A DNA stretch of 36,144 nt, taken from Phycisphaerales bacterium. Its GTDB lineage: Bacteria; Planctomycetota; Phycisphaerae; Phycisphaerales; SM1A02. Location of the stretch: NCBI GenBank assembly GCA_022616475.1, contig JAKEEP010000142.1, positions 1 to 36,144 on the forward strand, read 5' to 3'. Position numbers and translations under genes: made by a program. This document shows, piece after piece, positions 14,943 to 24,049 of this stretch. The first letter of the stretch is position 1. The number at the start of each line of letters is the position of its first letter. Below the pieces are notes generated by a model. The model was not told the DNA's origin and did no database searches. It saw only the letters and a list, made by a program, of their open reading frames with translations.

Positions 14943-17465
14943 TCAATTCTCAATCAGCCGGACCCAATACCGGTTGTTCTGATTGTTCAGCGTGCATGGA
15001 AATGCAGTGAATGCATTAGGAGCCGCGAACACCGCATACGTGCCCGGCGACAGCGCCACGGCCGTCGTCACCGACGGAGCGTCGCACGCGTTGCCGACCT
15101 CGACCACCGTGCTTCCCGCCACGAACGCCTGACCGGCGCCGCAAGCAGTGATGTCCAGCGCGGTGTTCTGGATGAGGCCAAACGCGCACAGGAATGTCGC
15201 GCTTCCCTCCAGAGAGTACGTGTGACCCTCTTCGGTCACAGTGAAGGTGAACCAGTCGGTGTCGCGCAGGCTGGCTTCGGTCGAGTTCAGGTAGGTCGAT
15301 CCAATACCGCAAATCGCGGCTCCGTTGGGCACGATCGCCCCGAACACGGGCGGTACGCTGTTGCAGCCGCCGTTGGACGTATCAACGTAGTTGAAGCCGG
15401 CGCAGGCTTCGGCACTGGTGATCGAACCCAGCGGGCATGCGAAGCATCCGCACGCCAGCGCCGGCGAACATGAACCACCATTCACAACCTTCAACGTGAA
15501 GTCGCCCTGTCCCGGGCTCAACCCCGAGTTGGTGTGAACCAATACCCAATACTTCTGTCCATTGGCCGAGCACCAGCTCACCGATTCCTGAGCGATGTCG
15601 CAGGTGTTGTTCGATGCTGAGCACACCACGCACGAGAGGTCGCCGCAATGTGCGCCGCAGTACACGGTGATGATTCCGTTGAATGATTCGAGCGGGTCGC
15701 CATCGCAGGTGTGCGCTGTCAGCGTGTTCCCGTTGCCGATGACGGTGTACCACTTTCCGGTCCCGGTCGGCACTTCGACTGGTCCGCCAGGCGTGTCCTC
15801 GAAGCATGAGTTGACGCCCACTTCGACATCGGCGCCAAATAGCGATGCGTTGACCGTCCCTCCGACTGCAATCGGAACGGCGAAATCGCACGGATCGTTA
15901 TCCTCGACCACGATGTTGAGCACGCCCGCGCCCTGAGGCGCCGTGGCCGGCCCAAAGCTGCTCACCCGAATCTTCAACTGTTGACCGTTGGTCACCGCGA
16001 CGCGCACTCGCGAGTCGTTGTCGAACGGCATCACCGCGGAAATATCGTCATTGCAAGCCAGCAAGGCGCCGGGCGTGCAACTCGAGCCATCGTACACCGC
16101 AAGCATGGTGTCGGTGTTGCCGGTCGAGCCGTCGGTGTCGATGATCACGCCGCCCGCCTGGGTCGCTGTGTAGTTGAACCAGATGTCGCGGCGCATGGCC
16201 TCATCGCACCCTACCCCCGGTGTTCCCAATGGGCCATCGGTCAACGCGTTGGTATTGTCCCAAGACGCTGCCGGGACTCCAGCCAGCACCGTTGTCGCGT
16301 TCGCGCACAGATCGTTCGGCGGACGCACCGGACACGAGAACGTCCCGCACGTCGTGCCGTCGCCCGCGTACGTGCTGTTGGCCACCGCCACGCACTGTGC
16401 GGGTGTCTGGTCGGCCACGCAGGTACCGTCGGGCCGGCAGCACGCGCCGGTCCCCCCGGCGCACGTGCCCCAACCGCCGATCACGCCCAGCAAGTCCTGG
16501 ATGTTCACCAGGCAGTCGCCGTTTGGAAGCGGCGCCACATCGCCTTGAGGCCGTGGGCCATTGGGGTTTCCATTCTGTGCCCACGTCGCAATGACCGTCA
16601 GCAGATCGCTGATGTTCACAACGCCGTCTCCTCCCAGCGGCGAAATGTCGGCGTTGCACGTCGGCAACGGCGTATCGCACGCGCCGAGTCCCGTTGGCGT
16701 GTTGCTCACGTTGTCGAGCGTGAACGTCGATGTGTACCCAACGTTGGTGTTGAAATTTCTAATCTGCGTAATGCCTTGCACCGCGGCCGGAGCGCAGAAA
16801 TTCGCAATGTCAACGCCGCTGAAAATCTGCACGCCGTCCTTGTAAACGTTCACGGTGCCATTGCCCGGAACTTCAAACGCAATGCGCATCTTGACGCCAG
16901 GCGTCCAGGTGCCGGTGGTGTTCACGAATACCCCCGGCTGCGCACAGTTGGGGACGGTCAATGCTCGGATCGTCCCGTTGGTCTCGAATTGCAATCGCAT
17001 GTTGAAAAAGCCCGCCACCGTGTTGACCGAGTTGAACTGCCAGGCGCTGTTGGCGTTGCTGATGACAATGTCTGCCGCGACGAACCCCGTCTCCGGCGCC
17101 GCCAGGGCCGGGCTGACGATGTCCTGAGTCCCCCCGAACGGATCAAACGCCTGGTCGCGGGCCGAAAACGATCCAAAGCCGCCGATGCCTGAATCCACAA
17201 GATCGAAGCCGGCGGGAACCGCGCCGCAGAGCCACCCGGCTTGGCCGCAGCCAGTCCCAAGAACAAATCCCGTCTCAAAATCGGCGCTCAACGTCACACC
17301 CGCGATGCCGCCATCGAACTTCAGGTCGTCGAGCACGCGAGGTTCGGTCGCCGATTGGTCGGGAGCGAACGTGTCGGCATTCGCCGCCACTGACAGAGCA
17401 CAGACCCCCAACGAGCTCAGAACATGCAACGACCTTTTCTTGATTGTCTCTTTGTATGAACTCAT
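14943..17465 (-). CDS. Secreted multidomain protein with paired dockerin-like repeats (840 aa)
   Basis: A paralogue of the downstream 961-aa protein with the same layout. A signal sequence spans residues 1-30 (ending ANA before DTFA). A lectin-like domain covers ~48-255 (GGIAGVTLSADFETGFV... MRIAFEVPGNGTVNVYKDGVQIFSGVDIA). Dockerin-like repeats are at 279-295 (GDGVVNISDLLTVIATW) and 316-333 (GDCLVNIQDLLGVIGGWG); the cysteine motif TGACCRPDGTCV is at 339-350, and PPC-like domains run from ~384 to the end. It has one PPC-like domain fewer than its paralogue. AGGAG 9 bases before the ATG at 17465 fixes the start. Tandem genes with shared architecture imply duplication. The role is unknown; display on or release from the cell surface is inferred from the signal sequence only. 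Confidence 0.82.
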   Translation of the reverse strand: MSSYKETIKKRSLHVLSSLGVCALSVAANADTFAPDQSATEPRVLDDLKFDGGIAGVTLSADFETGFVLGTGCGQAGWLCGAVPAGFDLVDSGIGGFGSFSARDQAFDPFGGTQDIVSPALAAPETGFVAADIVISNANSAWQFNSVNTVAGFFNMRLQFETNGTIRALTVPNCAQPGVFVNTTGTWTPGVKMRIAFEVPGNGTVNVYKDGVQIFSGVDIANFCAPAAVQGITQIRNFNTNVGYTSTFTLDNVSNTPTGLGACDTPLPTCNADISPLGGDGVVNISDLLTVIATWAQNGNPNGPRPQGDVAPLPNGDCLVNIQDLLGVIGGWGTCAGGTGACCRPDGTCVADQTPAQCVAVANSTYAGDGTTCGTFSCPVRPPNDLCANATTVLAGVPAASWDNTNALTDGPLGTPGVGCDEAMRRDIWFNYTATQAGGVIIDTDGSTGNTDTMLAVYDGSSCTPGALLACNDDISAVMPFDNDSRVRVAVTNGQQLKIRVSSFGPATAPQGAGVLNIVVEDNDPCDFAVPIAVGGTVNASLFGADVEVGVNSCFEDTPGGPVEVPTGTGKWYTVIGNGNTLTAHTCDGDPLESFNGIITVYCGAHCGDLSCVVCSASNNTCDIAQESVSWCSANGQKYWVLVHTNSGLSPGQGDFTLKVVNGGSCSPALACGCFACPLGSITSAEACAGFNYVDTSNGGCNSVPPVFGAIVPNGAAICGIGSTYLNSTEASLRDTDWFTFTVTEEGHTYSLEGSATFLCAFGLIQNTALDITACGAGQAFVAGSTVVEVGNACDAPSVTTAVALSPGTYAVFAAPNAFTAFPCTLNNQNNRYWVRLIEN

Positions 17466-18241
17466 CAGCTTCTACTCCTGTATGCGAGCAAAGAAAATCC
17501 ACGATCCGATGACCCAACTCTTTCGGCGCGGCGTTGTCGCCCTCCTGTTTGATCGCCAACAATCACTCCTGCTTTGCTTGTGTTCTTCCTCTTCCGAATG
17601 ATGCCTATCAGAACTGGACGGGTCTTTGGCGCGCAGCATCACCGCGCATACTCGTACGTCCTTGCTCGGAAATAGGATGCACCGGAAACATCATTCAGGC
17701 GGGATTTGTCATCGCTTGCGCGCCGATCCCGCTCAACCGTCGCGCAAACACACCCCAGACATCGAGAACGCGATGCCCCGGAAAGCACATGATCCCAGCC
17801 ACGCCAAAGCTTGCAACAAAATTCCTTGCAACAAAATTCCTTGCAACAAAAGTTCCACAGGTCCCAGCTAGGGAAATCCTCGCCGCGAGGCCCTAGTTTG
17901 CCCTCTGCGTCTTTTCCTCACAGCTCATGCTCTCGCAGCCGTTGGCATGTGTTGAGGGTTGAGGCCGTACCTTGGAGGTCCGCGGTGCTGAGGGCTGCAT
18001 GCGCAGTGCATTTGGCAGGAGCGGAATGCAATCGCCTGGCGGGCAGTGCGTATGGTTTGTGGGAGGGTATTTGGGGATTTGGATCACGTTCACGCTCGCC
18101 GCAAGGTTGCGGTGCAGCAGCCGCGTTGTTGGCGTTTGGCACGGTGGCGAATGTGGCGGTGACGTGGGTGATTGCCCGAATGGACAGGCGCATCGGGCGC
18201 GTTGCGCTTGAGATAGGTCGGCCAAGGGAGGGAGAAAACTG
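17466..18241. other. Gene-poor region of 776 bp
   Basis: It should contain the promoter of the leftward gene at 17465 and the downstream region of the leftward SulP gene ending at 18242. It holds three 15-bp tandem repeats (17810-17854) and period-7 GKGYTGA-like repeats near 17949-17964 and 17985-17998. A short rightward reading frame near 18105-18200 contains AFGTVANVAVTWVIARM, reminiscent of the first helix of the planctomycete zinc-ribbon membrane family (compare the gene at 3393), perhaps a gene fragment. Open frames across the region lack domains and start signals. The + strand base bias changes from C-rich to G-rich about here. Confidence 0.6.
17810..17854. repeat. Three tandem 15-bp repeats
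   Basis: The unit CTTGCAACAAAATTC occurs exactly at 17810-17824 and 17825-17839 and with one inserted base at 17840-17855. It is much more AT-rich than its surroundings and is followed by TTCCACA. Iteron-like protein-binding sites are one possibility; simple replication slippage is another. Confidence 0.85.
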
Positions 18242-20011
18242 TCACGCGGCGGCGGTGATGGGAGAGGGTTGGTGGAGGTCGTCGCCCAAAGCAAGGTGGA
18301 ATCTGGCCATGGTGACGGCTTCGTGGAGGGTGGGGCAGATGCCGATGCGGGAGTCGAGTTGTTCGAGGCGGGCCTTGGTGAGGACTTCCATGGGCTGGGG
18401 TCGGACGCCGCCGAGGATGATGAGGATGTGATCGGAATGGAGGCGCTTGATGGTGGACTGAAGGTTGACCAGGCCGGTGGCGTCCATGGCGGGTACGTCT
18501 TCCATATCGAGTATGACGAGCTTGACGCCATTGCCGACGGTGTGGAGGGAAGACATGGCTTTTTGGGCGGCACCGAAGAAGAGCGGGCCGTTGATCTCGT
18601 AGAGGAGCGCGCCCTTGGGGAGCGGCTCAGCAAGCTGAGGATGGTGGTCGCCGATGAGTTTCACATTGGAGACCTCGGCCATGCGGCGCATGAAGAGGAT
18701 GGCGGCGAGGACGATGCCGGCGCAGACGGCGATGACCATGTCGAAGACGACAGTGAGCGAGAAGCAGGTGAGCATGACCGTGACATCTGAGAGAGGGGCG
18801 ACGCGGATCATGTAGGCGAAGTGCTTGATGTCGGCCATGTTCTTGGCCACGATCAGGAGGAGCGCGGCGAGGGCGGCCATGGGGAGATAGCCCAGGAGGG
18901 GCGCCAGGCCGAGGACCGCGATGAGAAGGAAGGCGGCGTGGACGATGGCGGACACGGGTGAACGGCCGCCGGAGCGAATGTTCGTTGCGGTGCGGGCAAT
19001 GGCGCCGGTAGCGGCGAAGCCGCCGAAGAACGGGGCGACGATGTTGCCAACGCCCTGGGCGATGAGCTCGGAGTTTGGTTCGTGGGTGTAGCCGGTCATG
19101 CCATCGGCGACGACGGCGGAAAGGAGAGATTCGATGGCGCCGAGCATGGCGATGGCGAAGGCGGCGACCAGGAGGGCGCGGATAGTCGAGAAGTCGAAGG
19201 CGAGCGATTCACCGTTGGGTCCGGGAAACTGCCACGGCCATGCGAGGCTTGGCGCGGATTGTGGGATGCCATCGAAGCGGGAGTAGACGGTGGCAACGCT
19301 GAGGTCGGGGTTGATGGATGCGATGAGGAAGGCGGCGATGGCGGTGAGAGGGAGGGCGACCAGGGGCGCGGGAATCTTGCGAGTGATGCGCGGCCAGACG
19401 AGCAGGAGAGTAAGTGTGGCGATGCCGATGGCGAGATCGGGCCAGTGGAATGTGGGGAGCGCGCCGATGAGTGCGGCGACTTTTTCGATGAAGTGCTCGG
19501 GGAGTTGGCCGAGGTCCAGGCCGAGGAAGTCTTTGAGCTGCAGGGTGGAGATGACCACGGCGATGCCGGCGGTGAAGCCGGCAGTGACCGGATACGGGAT
19601 GAACTGGATGAACCGCCCGAAGCGGAGAAGCCCCATGAGCAGGAGCATGACGCCGGCGATCATTGAAGCGATGAGGAGGCCGGCAATGCCGAACTTGGCG
19701 GAGATCGGCGCGAGGATGACCACGAACGCGGCGGTTGGACCCGAGACCTGGACGCGCGAGCCGCCGAGCAGCGCGATGACGGCGCCGGCGATGATGGCGG
19801 TGTAAATGCCGTGTTGAGGCGGAACGCCGGAGGCGATGGCGAGGGCCATGGAGAGCGGGAGGGCGACGATGCCGACAACCAGGCCCGCGAGGATGTCGGC
19901 GCGGAGATTTGTTTTGGTGTAGCCCTCGGCGAGCGCCTGGCGCAGGGCGTAAGCGAGGCGAGGTCTGGGAGCGGTTGAGGGTTGGAGGTGGGCTTCGATC
20001 CGGGTGGGCAT
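18242..20011 (-). CDS. SulP family anion transporter with STAS domain
   Basis: 589 residues from the ATG at 20011; a TTG at 20089 would add 26 residues of unconvincing sequence. Ten or more hydrophobic helices carry SulP marks: LRADILAGLVVGIVALPLSMALAIASGVPP at the start of the membrane part, GSRVQVSGPTAAFVVIL, PYPVTAGFTAGIAVVI, AIESLLSAVVADGMTG and NSELIAQGVGNIVAPFFGGFAATGAIARTATNIRSGGRSP. The last ~110 residues form a STAS domain (GALLYEINGPLFFGAAQKA..., VILDMEDVPAMDATGLVNLQ). Family members carry sulfate, bicarbonate or dicarboxylates across the inner membrane; the ATGAIARTATNIRSG type resembles DauA/YchM-like proteins, but the substrate is not decided by sequence. It is divergent from the AAA+ gene at 20130. 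Confidence 0.9.
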   Translation of the reverse strand: MPTRIEAHLQPSTAPRPRLAYALRQALAEGYTKTNLRADILAGLVVGIVALPLSMALAIASGVPPQHGIYTAIIAGAVIALLGGSRVQVSGPTAAFVVILAPISAKFGIAGLLIASMIAGVMLLLMGLLRFGRFIQFIPYPVTAGFTAGIAVVISTLQLKDFLGLDLGQLPEHFIEKVAALIGALPTFHWPDLAIGIATLTLLLVWPRITRKIPAPLVALPLTAIAAFLIASINPDLSVATVYSRFDGIPQSAPSLAWPWQFPGPNGESLAFDFSTIRALLVAAFAIAMLGAIESLLSAVVADGMTGYTHEPNSELIAQGVGNIVAPFFGGFAATGAIARTATNIRSGGRSPVSAIVHAAFLLIAVLGLAPLLGYLPMAALAALLLIVAKNMADIKHFAYMIRVAPLSDVTVMLTCFSLTVVFDMVIAVCAGIVLAAILFMRRMAEVSNVKLIGDHHPQLAEPLPKGALLYEINGPLFFGAAQKAMSSLHTVGNGVKLVILDMEDVPAMDATGLVNLQSTIKRLHSDHILIILGGVRPQPMEVLTKARLEQLDSRIGICPTLHEAVTMARFHLALGDDLHQPSPITAAA

Positions 20012-20129
20012 GTGTTGTTTATCGTCGCTCAATCGTGGAGACCTGTAGGGAGCGGGTGTGAAAGCGCTGCGGGGCGCGCGAAGCCGCAAGCGGCGGGCAT
20101 AGGATAGAACTGCGATTTACTCAGGAGAG

Positions 20130-21590
20130 ATGCGGTTGGTTCATGTTGTGACAAAGCCAGGGAAGGTGAGGCCGGCGAATCTGAAGGATTTGCGGGCGAG
20201 CGGTTGGAAATCGCGCCCCGGAGGGGTGAAACAAGAGATCTATGAGAATTTCACTGCGGCGCTGGCGCGGGGCGAGGAGTTGTTTCCGGGGATTGTGGGG
20301 TATCAGGATACGGTAGTTCCGGAGATCGTGAACGCGATTTTGGCGCGGCACGACATGTTGTTTCTGGGCGAGAAGGGGCAAGCCAAGAGCCGGCTGATGC
20401 GAATGCTGACACGGTTTTTGGATGAGGAGATTCCGTACCTGGACATTCCGGGCTGCCCGGTGCACGAGGATCCGTTTCGGCCGATCACCAAGTGGGGAAA
20501 GGAGTTGGTGCAGAGCACGCCGGAGGATGAGGTGCCGATTGCCTGGTGGCCGCGCGAGAAGCGGTATGCAGAGCGCTTGGCGCCGGGGACGAAGTTCGCC
20601 GACATCATTGGGGAGATTGACCCCGCGAAACTGGCGGGCGGGGCGAGCATGTCAACGGAGGATGCGCTGCATTTTGGGTTGATTCCGCGCATGCATCGGG
20701 GGATTTTCGCGATGAACGAGTTGCCGGATTTGGATGACCTGGTGCAGGTTGGGTTGTTCAATATTCTGGAAGAGCGCGATGTGCAGATTCGGGGGTATCC
20801 GATCAGCTTTGACATCGATGTGCTGATTCTGTTCTCGGCAAACCCGACGACGTACAACCGCTCTGGCAAGGTGATTCCGCAATTGAAGGATCGAATCGGC
20901 TCGACGATTCAGACGCACTATCCGAGGCAGCGCGAGCTGGGGATTGCGATCATGAAGCAGGAGGCTGGAGTTCCTGCGATTCTGGATGGCGAGTTTCCGG
21001 TGCTGGTGCCCCCGTTCATGGAGGAGGTGATCGAGCAGATCTCGATCGCGGCGCGCAAGAGCAAGTATGTTGACCATCAATCGGGAGTGAGCGCGCGGTT
21101 CAGCATTGCGAATTATCGCACGATGATCGCGAACGCGCGGCAGAGGGGAATTCGCCTGCGTCCCCCAGAAAAGCCGGCCGTGCCGCGGATAAGCGATCTG
21201 GGGCATTTGTATTCGTCGTGCTTGGGGAAGTTGGAGCTGGACATGATGGGCAGCCACCAGATGAGCGAGAAGCAGGTGGTGGATGCGATCGTGGCCGAGG
21301 CGATCAAGACGGTGTTTCAGGAGTATGTGGATGAGCACGGGCTGAACGAAATCGCGGATATCTTCGCGAAGGGCGTGAAGATTGAAGTTGGCGACATGCT
21401 TCCGAGCGGCGCGTACGCCGAGCGATTGAAGCGGGTGCCGCCGGCGTGGGACAAGGCGTTTGAGGTGAACGCGGCCGAAAGCGCGGCGGTGCGCGCCAGC
21501 TGCGTGGAGTTTGTGTTGGCGGGTCTGTACGCGAGCGACCGGATCAGCCGCTCGCAGCACCATGGGCGGATTCAGTACGAGATCACATGA
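20130..21590 (+). CDS. AAA+ ATPase of the Mg-chelatase ChlI/MoxR type
   Basis: 486 residues. Walker A is GEKGQAKS (80-87), the acidic Walker-B region is [11 protein letters not shown] near 191-201, and sensor 1 is [23 protein letters not shown] near 244. These are placed as in the ChlI/MoxR clade, with the additional [33 protein letters not shown] insert of that clade. Such ATPases work with a VWA-domain partner to remodel or load metal into target proteins, as in BchI/BchD or NorQ/NorD pairs; the VWA gene is at 22271. AGGAGAG stops only one base before the ATG at 20130, so an in-frame TTG at 20136 may be the true start. The stop overlaps the next gene by four bases (ATGA). Confidence 0.85.
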   Translation: MRLVHVVTKPGKVRPANLKDLRASGWKSRPGGVKQEIYENFTAALARGEELFPGIVGYQDTVVPEIVNAILARHDMLFLGEKGQAKSRLMRMLTRFLDEEIPYLDIPGCPVHEDPFRPITKWGKELVQSTPEDEVPIAWWPREKRYAERLAPGTKFADIIGEIDPAKLAGGASMSTEDALHFGLIPRMHRGIFAMNELPDLDDLVQVGLFNILEERDVQIRGYPISFDIDVLILFSANPTTYNRSGKVIPQLKDRIGSTIQTHYPRQRELGIAIMKQEAGVPAILDGEFPVLVPPFMEEVIEQISIAARKSKYVDHQSGVSARFSIANYRTMIANARQRGIRLRPPEKPAVPRISDLGHLYSSCLGKLELDMMGSHQMSEKQVVDAIVAEAIKTVFQEYVDEHGLNEIADIFAKGVKIEVGDMLPSGAYAERLKRVPPAWDKAFEVNAAESAAVRASCVEFVLAGLYASDRISRSQHHGRIQYEIT

Positions 21591-22240
21591 TGGCGACGCC
21601 ACGAGCTTCCAACAGCCAAAGTATGATTCCGTATGAGCAGCAGCTTGATGCCAACCCATCATGGGCGCTCAACGAGGGCGGCATGCACTTTGAAAACGAA
21701 AGCGCCGTTCATAAGACATTGCGACGAATAGCGCGACGATTGGATGATCTCGAGATTCCATATGCCGTGGCGGGCGGCATGGCGTTGTTTTTTCATGGCT
21801 ATCGGCGCTTCACTGAGGACGTTGATATTCTCATTACACGCGAAGGAAAGGACATTGCACATCGCGCTCTTGAAGGGCTGGGCTACCTGCCGCCGTTTGC
21901 AGGAAGCAAGAACCTTCGTGATGCGGAGTCCGGCGTGCGAATCGAATTCCTGATCGCCGGGGATTATCCGGGCGATGGCAAGCCAAAACCAGTGAGATTT
22001 CCCGATCCGGCCCAGGTGGCAGTCTCAATCGACGGCGTGAAATTTCTCTCGCTTCCATCATTGATTGAACTCAAGCTGGCCTCGGGTCTGACCAATCCGC
22101 GCCGCGCCAAGGATCTTGTTGACGTGCAGGAATTGATCGATGTGCTTCGATTGACCGAGGATTTCGCGAATCAATTGAGCCCTTTCGTGCAGGCCAAGTA
22201 CCGCGAGCTGTGGCGAATCGTGCATGAGAACCCAGCGTAA
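21587..22240 (+). CDS. Nucleotidyltransferase-fold protein (AbiEii/MNT-like)
   Basis: 217 residues. The stretch [27 protein letters not shown] (59-83) is the GG...R.T.D.D motif of pol-beta-type minimal nucleotidyltransferases with the metal-binding D78 and D80, and [33 protein letters not shown] is the helical C-terminal block of AbiEii-like proteins. Members transfer NMPs to proteins or RNA in toxin-antitoxin systems, or are of unknown function. The ATG at 21587 overlaps the AAA+ stop; an internal ATG at 21683 fits the domain edge and is an alternative. It lies between the AAA+ and VWA genes, 30 bases before the latter. Its base composition looks less G-rich than the flanking genes, which could mean later arrival. 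No antitoxin-like partner is seen. Confidence 0.78.
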   Translation: MMATPRASNSQSMIPYEQQLDANPSWALNEGGMHFENESAVHKTLRRIARRLDDLEIPYAVAGGMALFFHGYRRFTEDVDILITREGKDIAHRALEGLGYLPPFAGSKNLRDAESGVRIEFLIAGDYPGDGKPKPVRFPDPAQVAVSIDGVKFLSLPSLIELKLASGLTNPRRAKDLVDVQELIDVLRLTEDFANQLSPFVQAKYRELWRIVHENPA

Positions 22241-22270
22241 GCGGGCGGCGATCGGCGCATAGAATGCCAC

Positions 22271-24049
22271 GTGCATCGATCGATCAATGATCTCGGTGGA
22301 ATCATCCATACCTATCAGGGCTATGACCCCAAGAACTTTCCCCCGCCGTCGGCGCCGCCGCCCGACATGGTGAGCGGGGCTTTCGAGCATTTGATGATGT
22401 ATGGATCGATGCGGCAGCTCACTGAAGAGGAGCTGGCGCGGGCGGTGCGGATTGATCCGAGTCAGATCAAGGGGTTGGGGCCAAGCATCGATGCTCTGAT
22501 CGCAATGCTGCAAGAGCGCAAGCGGCGGATTCTCGAAACATATGAAGCCGAGACGGTTCAGGAGACGGCGAAGAAGCAGTATTACGACCAGGCGCGGCAG
22601 ATGCAGCCGCCGGATCGCATCGCCAAGAGCTTTGCCAAGGAAGTCGCGGCGGAGCAGCTTCGAGATTTGGAGGCGTTGTGGTATCGGGCGGGGAATGAGC
22701 AGTCGCTGTTTGCGCGGCAGCTGCTGAAATTGGTGGAGAGGCTCGGCGAGAAATACCAGGTTGCGCAACTGGCGGCGAAGTATGAGTTCACCGGGCGAAC
22801 CGAAATGAGCGTGCCCGAGGCCCTGGAAATCAAGGCCGAGCTCGAGATGATCGATCGGCTGCTCGAGCAGTTGCGGGAGGCGATGCGGACGGCCCAGATC
22901 GGCGTGATCGACATGGAAGCGCTGGCGGAGTTTGCCGAGCCGGGCGACATGCAGCAACTGAGCGCGCTGCAGCAACAGATTCAAGATTATCTGCGAGAGA
23001 TGGCGGCCCAGCAGGGCGTGGAGCACACCGCGGAGGGGTACAAGCTCACGCCGCAGGCGTTTCGGCTCTTTCAGGGACGGTTGCTGGATGAGATCTTCAG
23101 TGAATTAGAAGCTGCGCGGCACGGAAGGCACACCGGACCGATTGTGGGCGAAGGAGCGGTGGAGCTGCAGCGGACCAAGCCGTACGAGTTTGGCGACAGC
23201 GTGACGCACATGGATGTGCCTCAGTCGATGATGAACGCGCTCATCCGCGAACGCATAACACCCCCCTCTCCCACTGGGAGAGGGGTCGGGGGTGAGGGCA
23301 GGAGCCTTCCAGCACCGCGGGAGCCTCAACAGCGCCGAACGGTTCGCATGAAGCCCGAGGATATTGAGATTCATCACACGCGCAATACGCCCAAGTGCGC
23401 GACGGCCGTGATCATCGACATGTCGGGCTCAATGCGGCACGGCGGGCAGTACATCAATTGCAAGCGCATGGGGTTGGCCTTGGATGGTTTGATCCGGCGC
23501 GAGTATCCAGGCGATTATTTGCAGTTCATCGAGATGTACACGTTCGCCAAGCCGCGGCACATTTCGGAGATTCCGGCGCTGATGCCCAAGCCCGTGACGA
23601 TCTACAACCCGGTCGTGAAACTGCGGGCCGACATGAGCGATCCGCGAATGAGCGAGTTCGATGTGCCCCCCCACTTCACCAATATTCAACACGCGCTGCA
23701 TTTGGCACGGCAGCATTTGCTGCCGCAGGACACGCCGAATCGGCAAATCATTTTGATCACCGATGGTTTGCCGACGGCGCACTTTGAAGGACAGCAATTG
23801 TTTCTGCTCTATCCGGCAGATGCACGGACCGAGCAGGCGACGATGCGCGAGGCGATGATTTGCCGGCGCGAGGGCATCGTCATCAACATTTTCCTTCTGC
23901 CCAACTGGGGGCAGACGCACGACGACGTCCAATTTGCGCATCGCATGGTCGAAGCGACCAAGGGACGGGTGTTTTTCACCGGCGGTCGCGATTTGGATCG
24001 GTTTGTCGTGTGGGACTACGTCAAGCAGCGGCGCAAGATCATTGCGTAG
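22271..24049 (+). CDS. VWA-domain protein, partner of the AAA+ ATPase
   Basis: 592 residues from a GTG at 22271. Residues ~50-325 are largely charged and helical, with coiled-coil-like stretches (LEMIDRLLEQLREAMRT, QLSALQQQIQDYLREM). The VWA domain covers ~375-590: strand 1 and the MIDAS motif are AVIIDMSGSMRHGG (D383, S385, S387), followed by NIQHALHLARQHLL and QIILITDGLPT with the second metal-site Asp. The gene order and long N-terminal region resemble BchD/ViaA/NorD-type partners of MoxR/ChlI ATPases. Residues ~330-346 are encoded by an inserted palindromic repeat at 23261-23302, in frame, lying in the linker between the two halves. The last 11 bases overlap tail-to-tail with the gene at 24039. 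Confidence 0.84.
   Translation: MHRSINDLGGIIHTYQGYDPKNFPPPSAPPPDMVSGAFEHLMMYGSMRQLTEEELARAVRIDPSQIKGLGPSIDALIAMLQERKRRILETYEAETVQETAKKQYYDQARQMQPPDRIAKSFAKEVAAEQLRDLEALWYRAGNEQSLFARQLLKLVERLGEKYQVAQLAAKYEFTGRTEMSVPEALEIKAELEMIDRLLEQLREAMRTAQIGVIDMEALAEFAEPGDMQQLSALQQQIQDYLREMAAQQGVEHTAEGYKLTPQAFRLFQGRLLDEIFSELEAARHGRHTGPIVGEGAVELQRTKPYEFGDSVTHMDVPQSMMNALIRERITPPSPTGRGVGGEGRSLPAPREPQQRRTVRMKPEDIEIHHTRNTPKCATAVIIDMSGSMRHGGQYINCKRMGLALDGLIRREYPGDYLQFIEMYTFAKPRHISEIPALMPKPVTIYNPVVKLRADMSDPRMSEFDVPPHFTNIQHALHLARQHLLPQDTPNRQIILITDGLPTAHFEGQQLFLLYPADARTEQATMREAMICRREGIVINIFLLPNWGQTHDDVQFAHRMVEATKGRVFFTGGRDLDRFVVWDYVKQRRKIIA
23261..23302. repeat. Palindromic repeat inside the VWA gene
   Basis: A perfect 10-bp stem (23263-23272 with 23276-23285) with an ACT loop is followed by a G-rich tail (GTCGGGGGTGAGGGC). 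The same unit in the opposite orientation is at 30941-30979. It encodes a Pro/Gly/Arg linker here, without a frameshift. Confidence 0.85.

Noticed and set aside
15981-17192. Open frame of 403 codons on the + strand
   Set aside because: Antisense to the 840-aa secreted protein; Arg/His/Val-rich without motifs or a ribosome-binding site.
17893-18633. Open frame of 246 codons on the minus strand overlapping the end of SulP
   Set aside because: Ser/Pro-rich text read from another frame of SulP; no start signal or domain.
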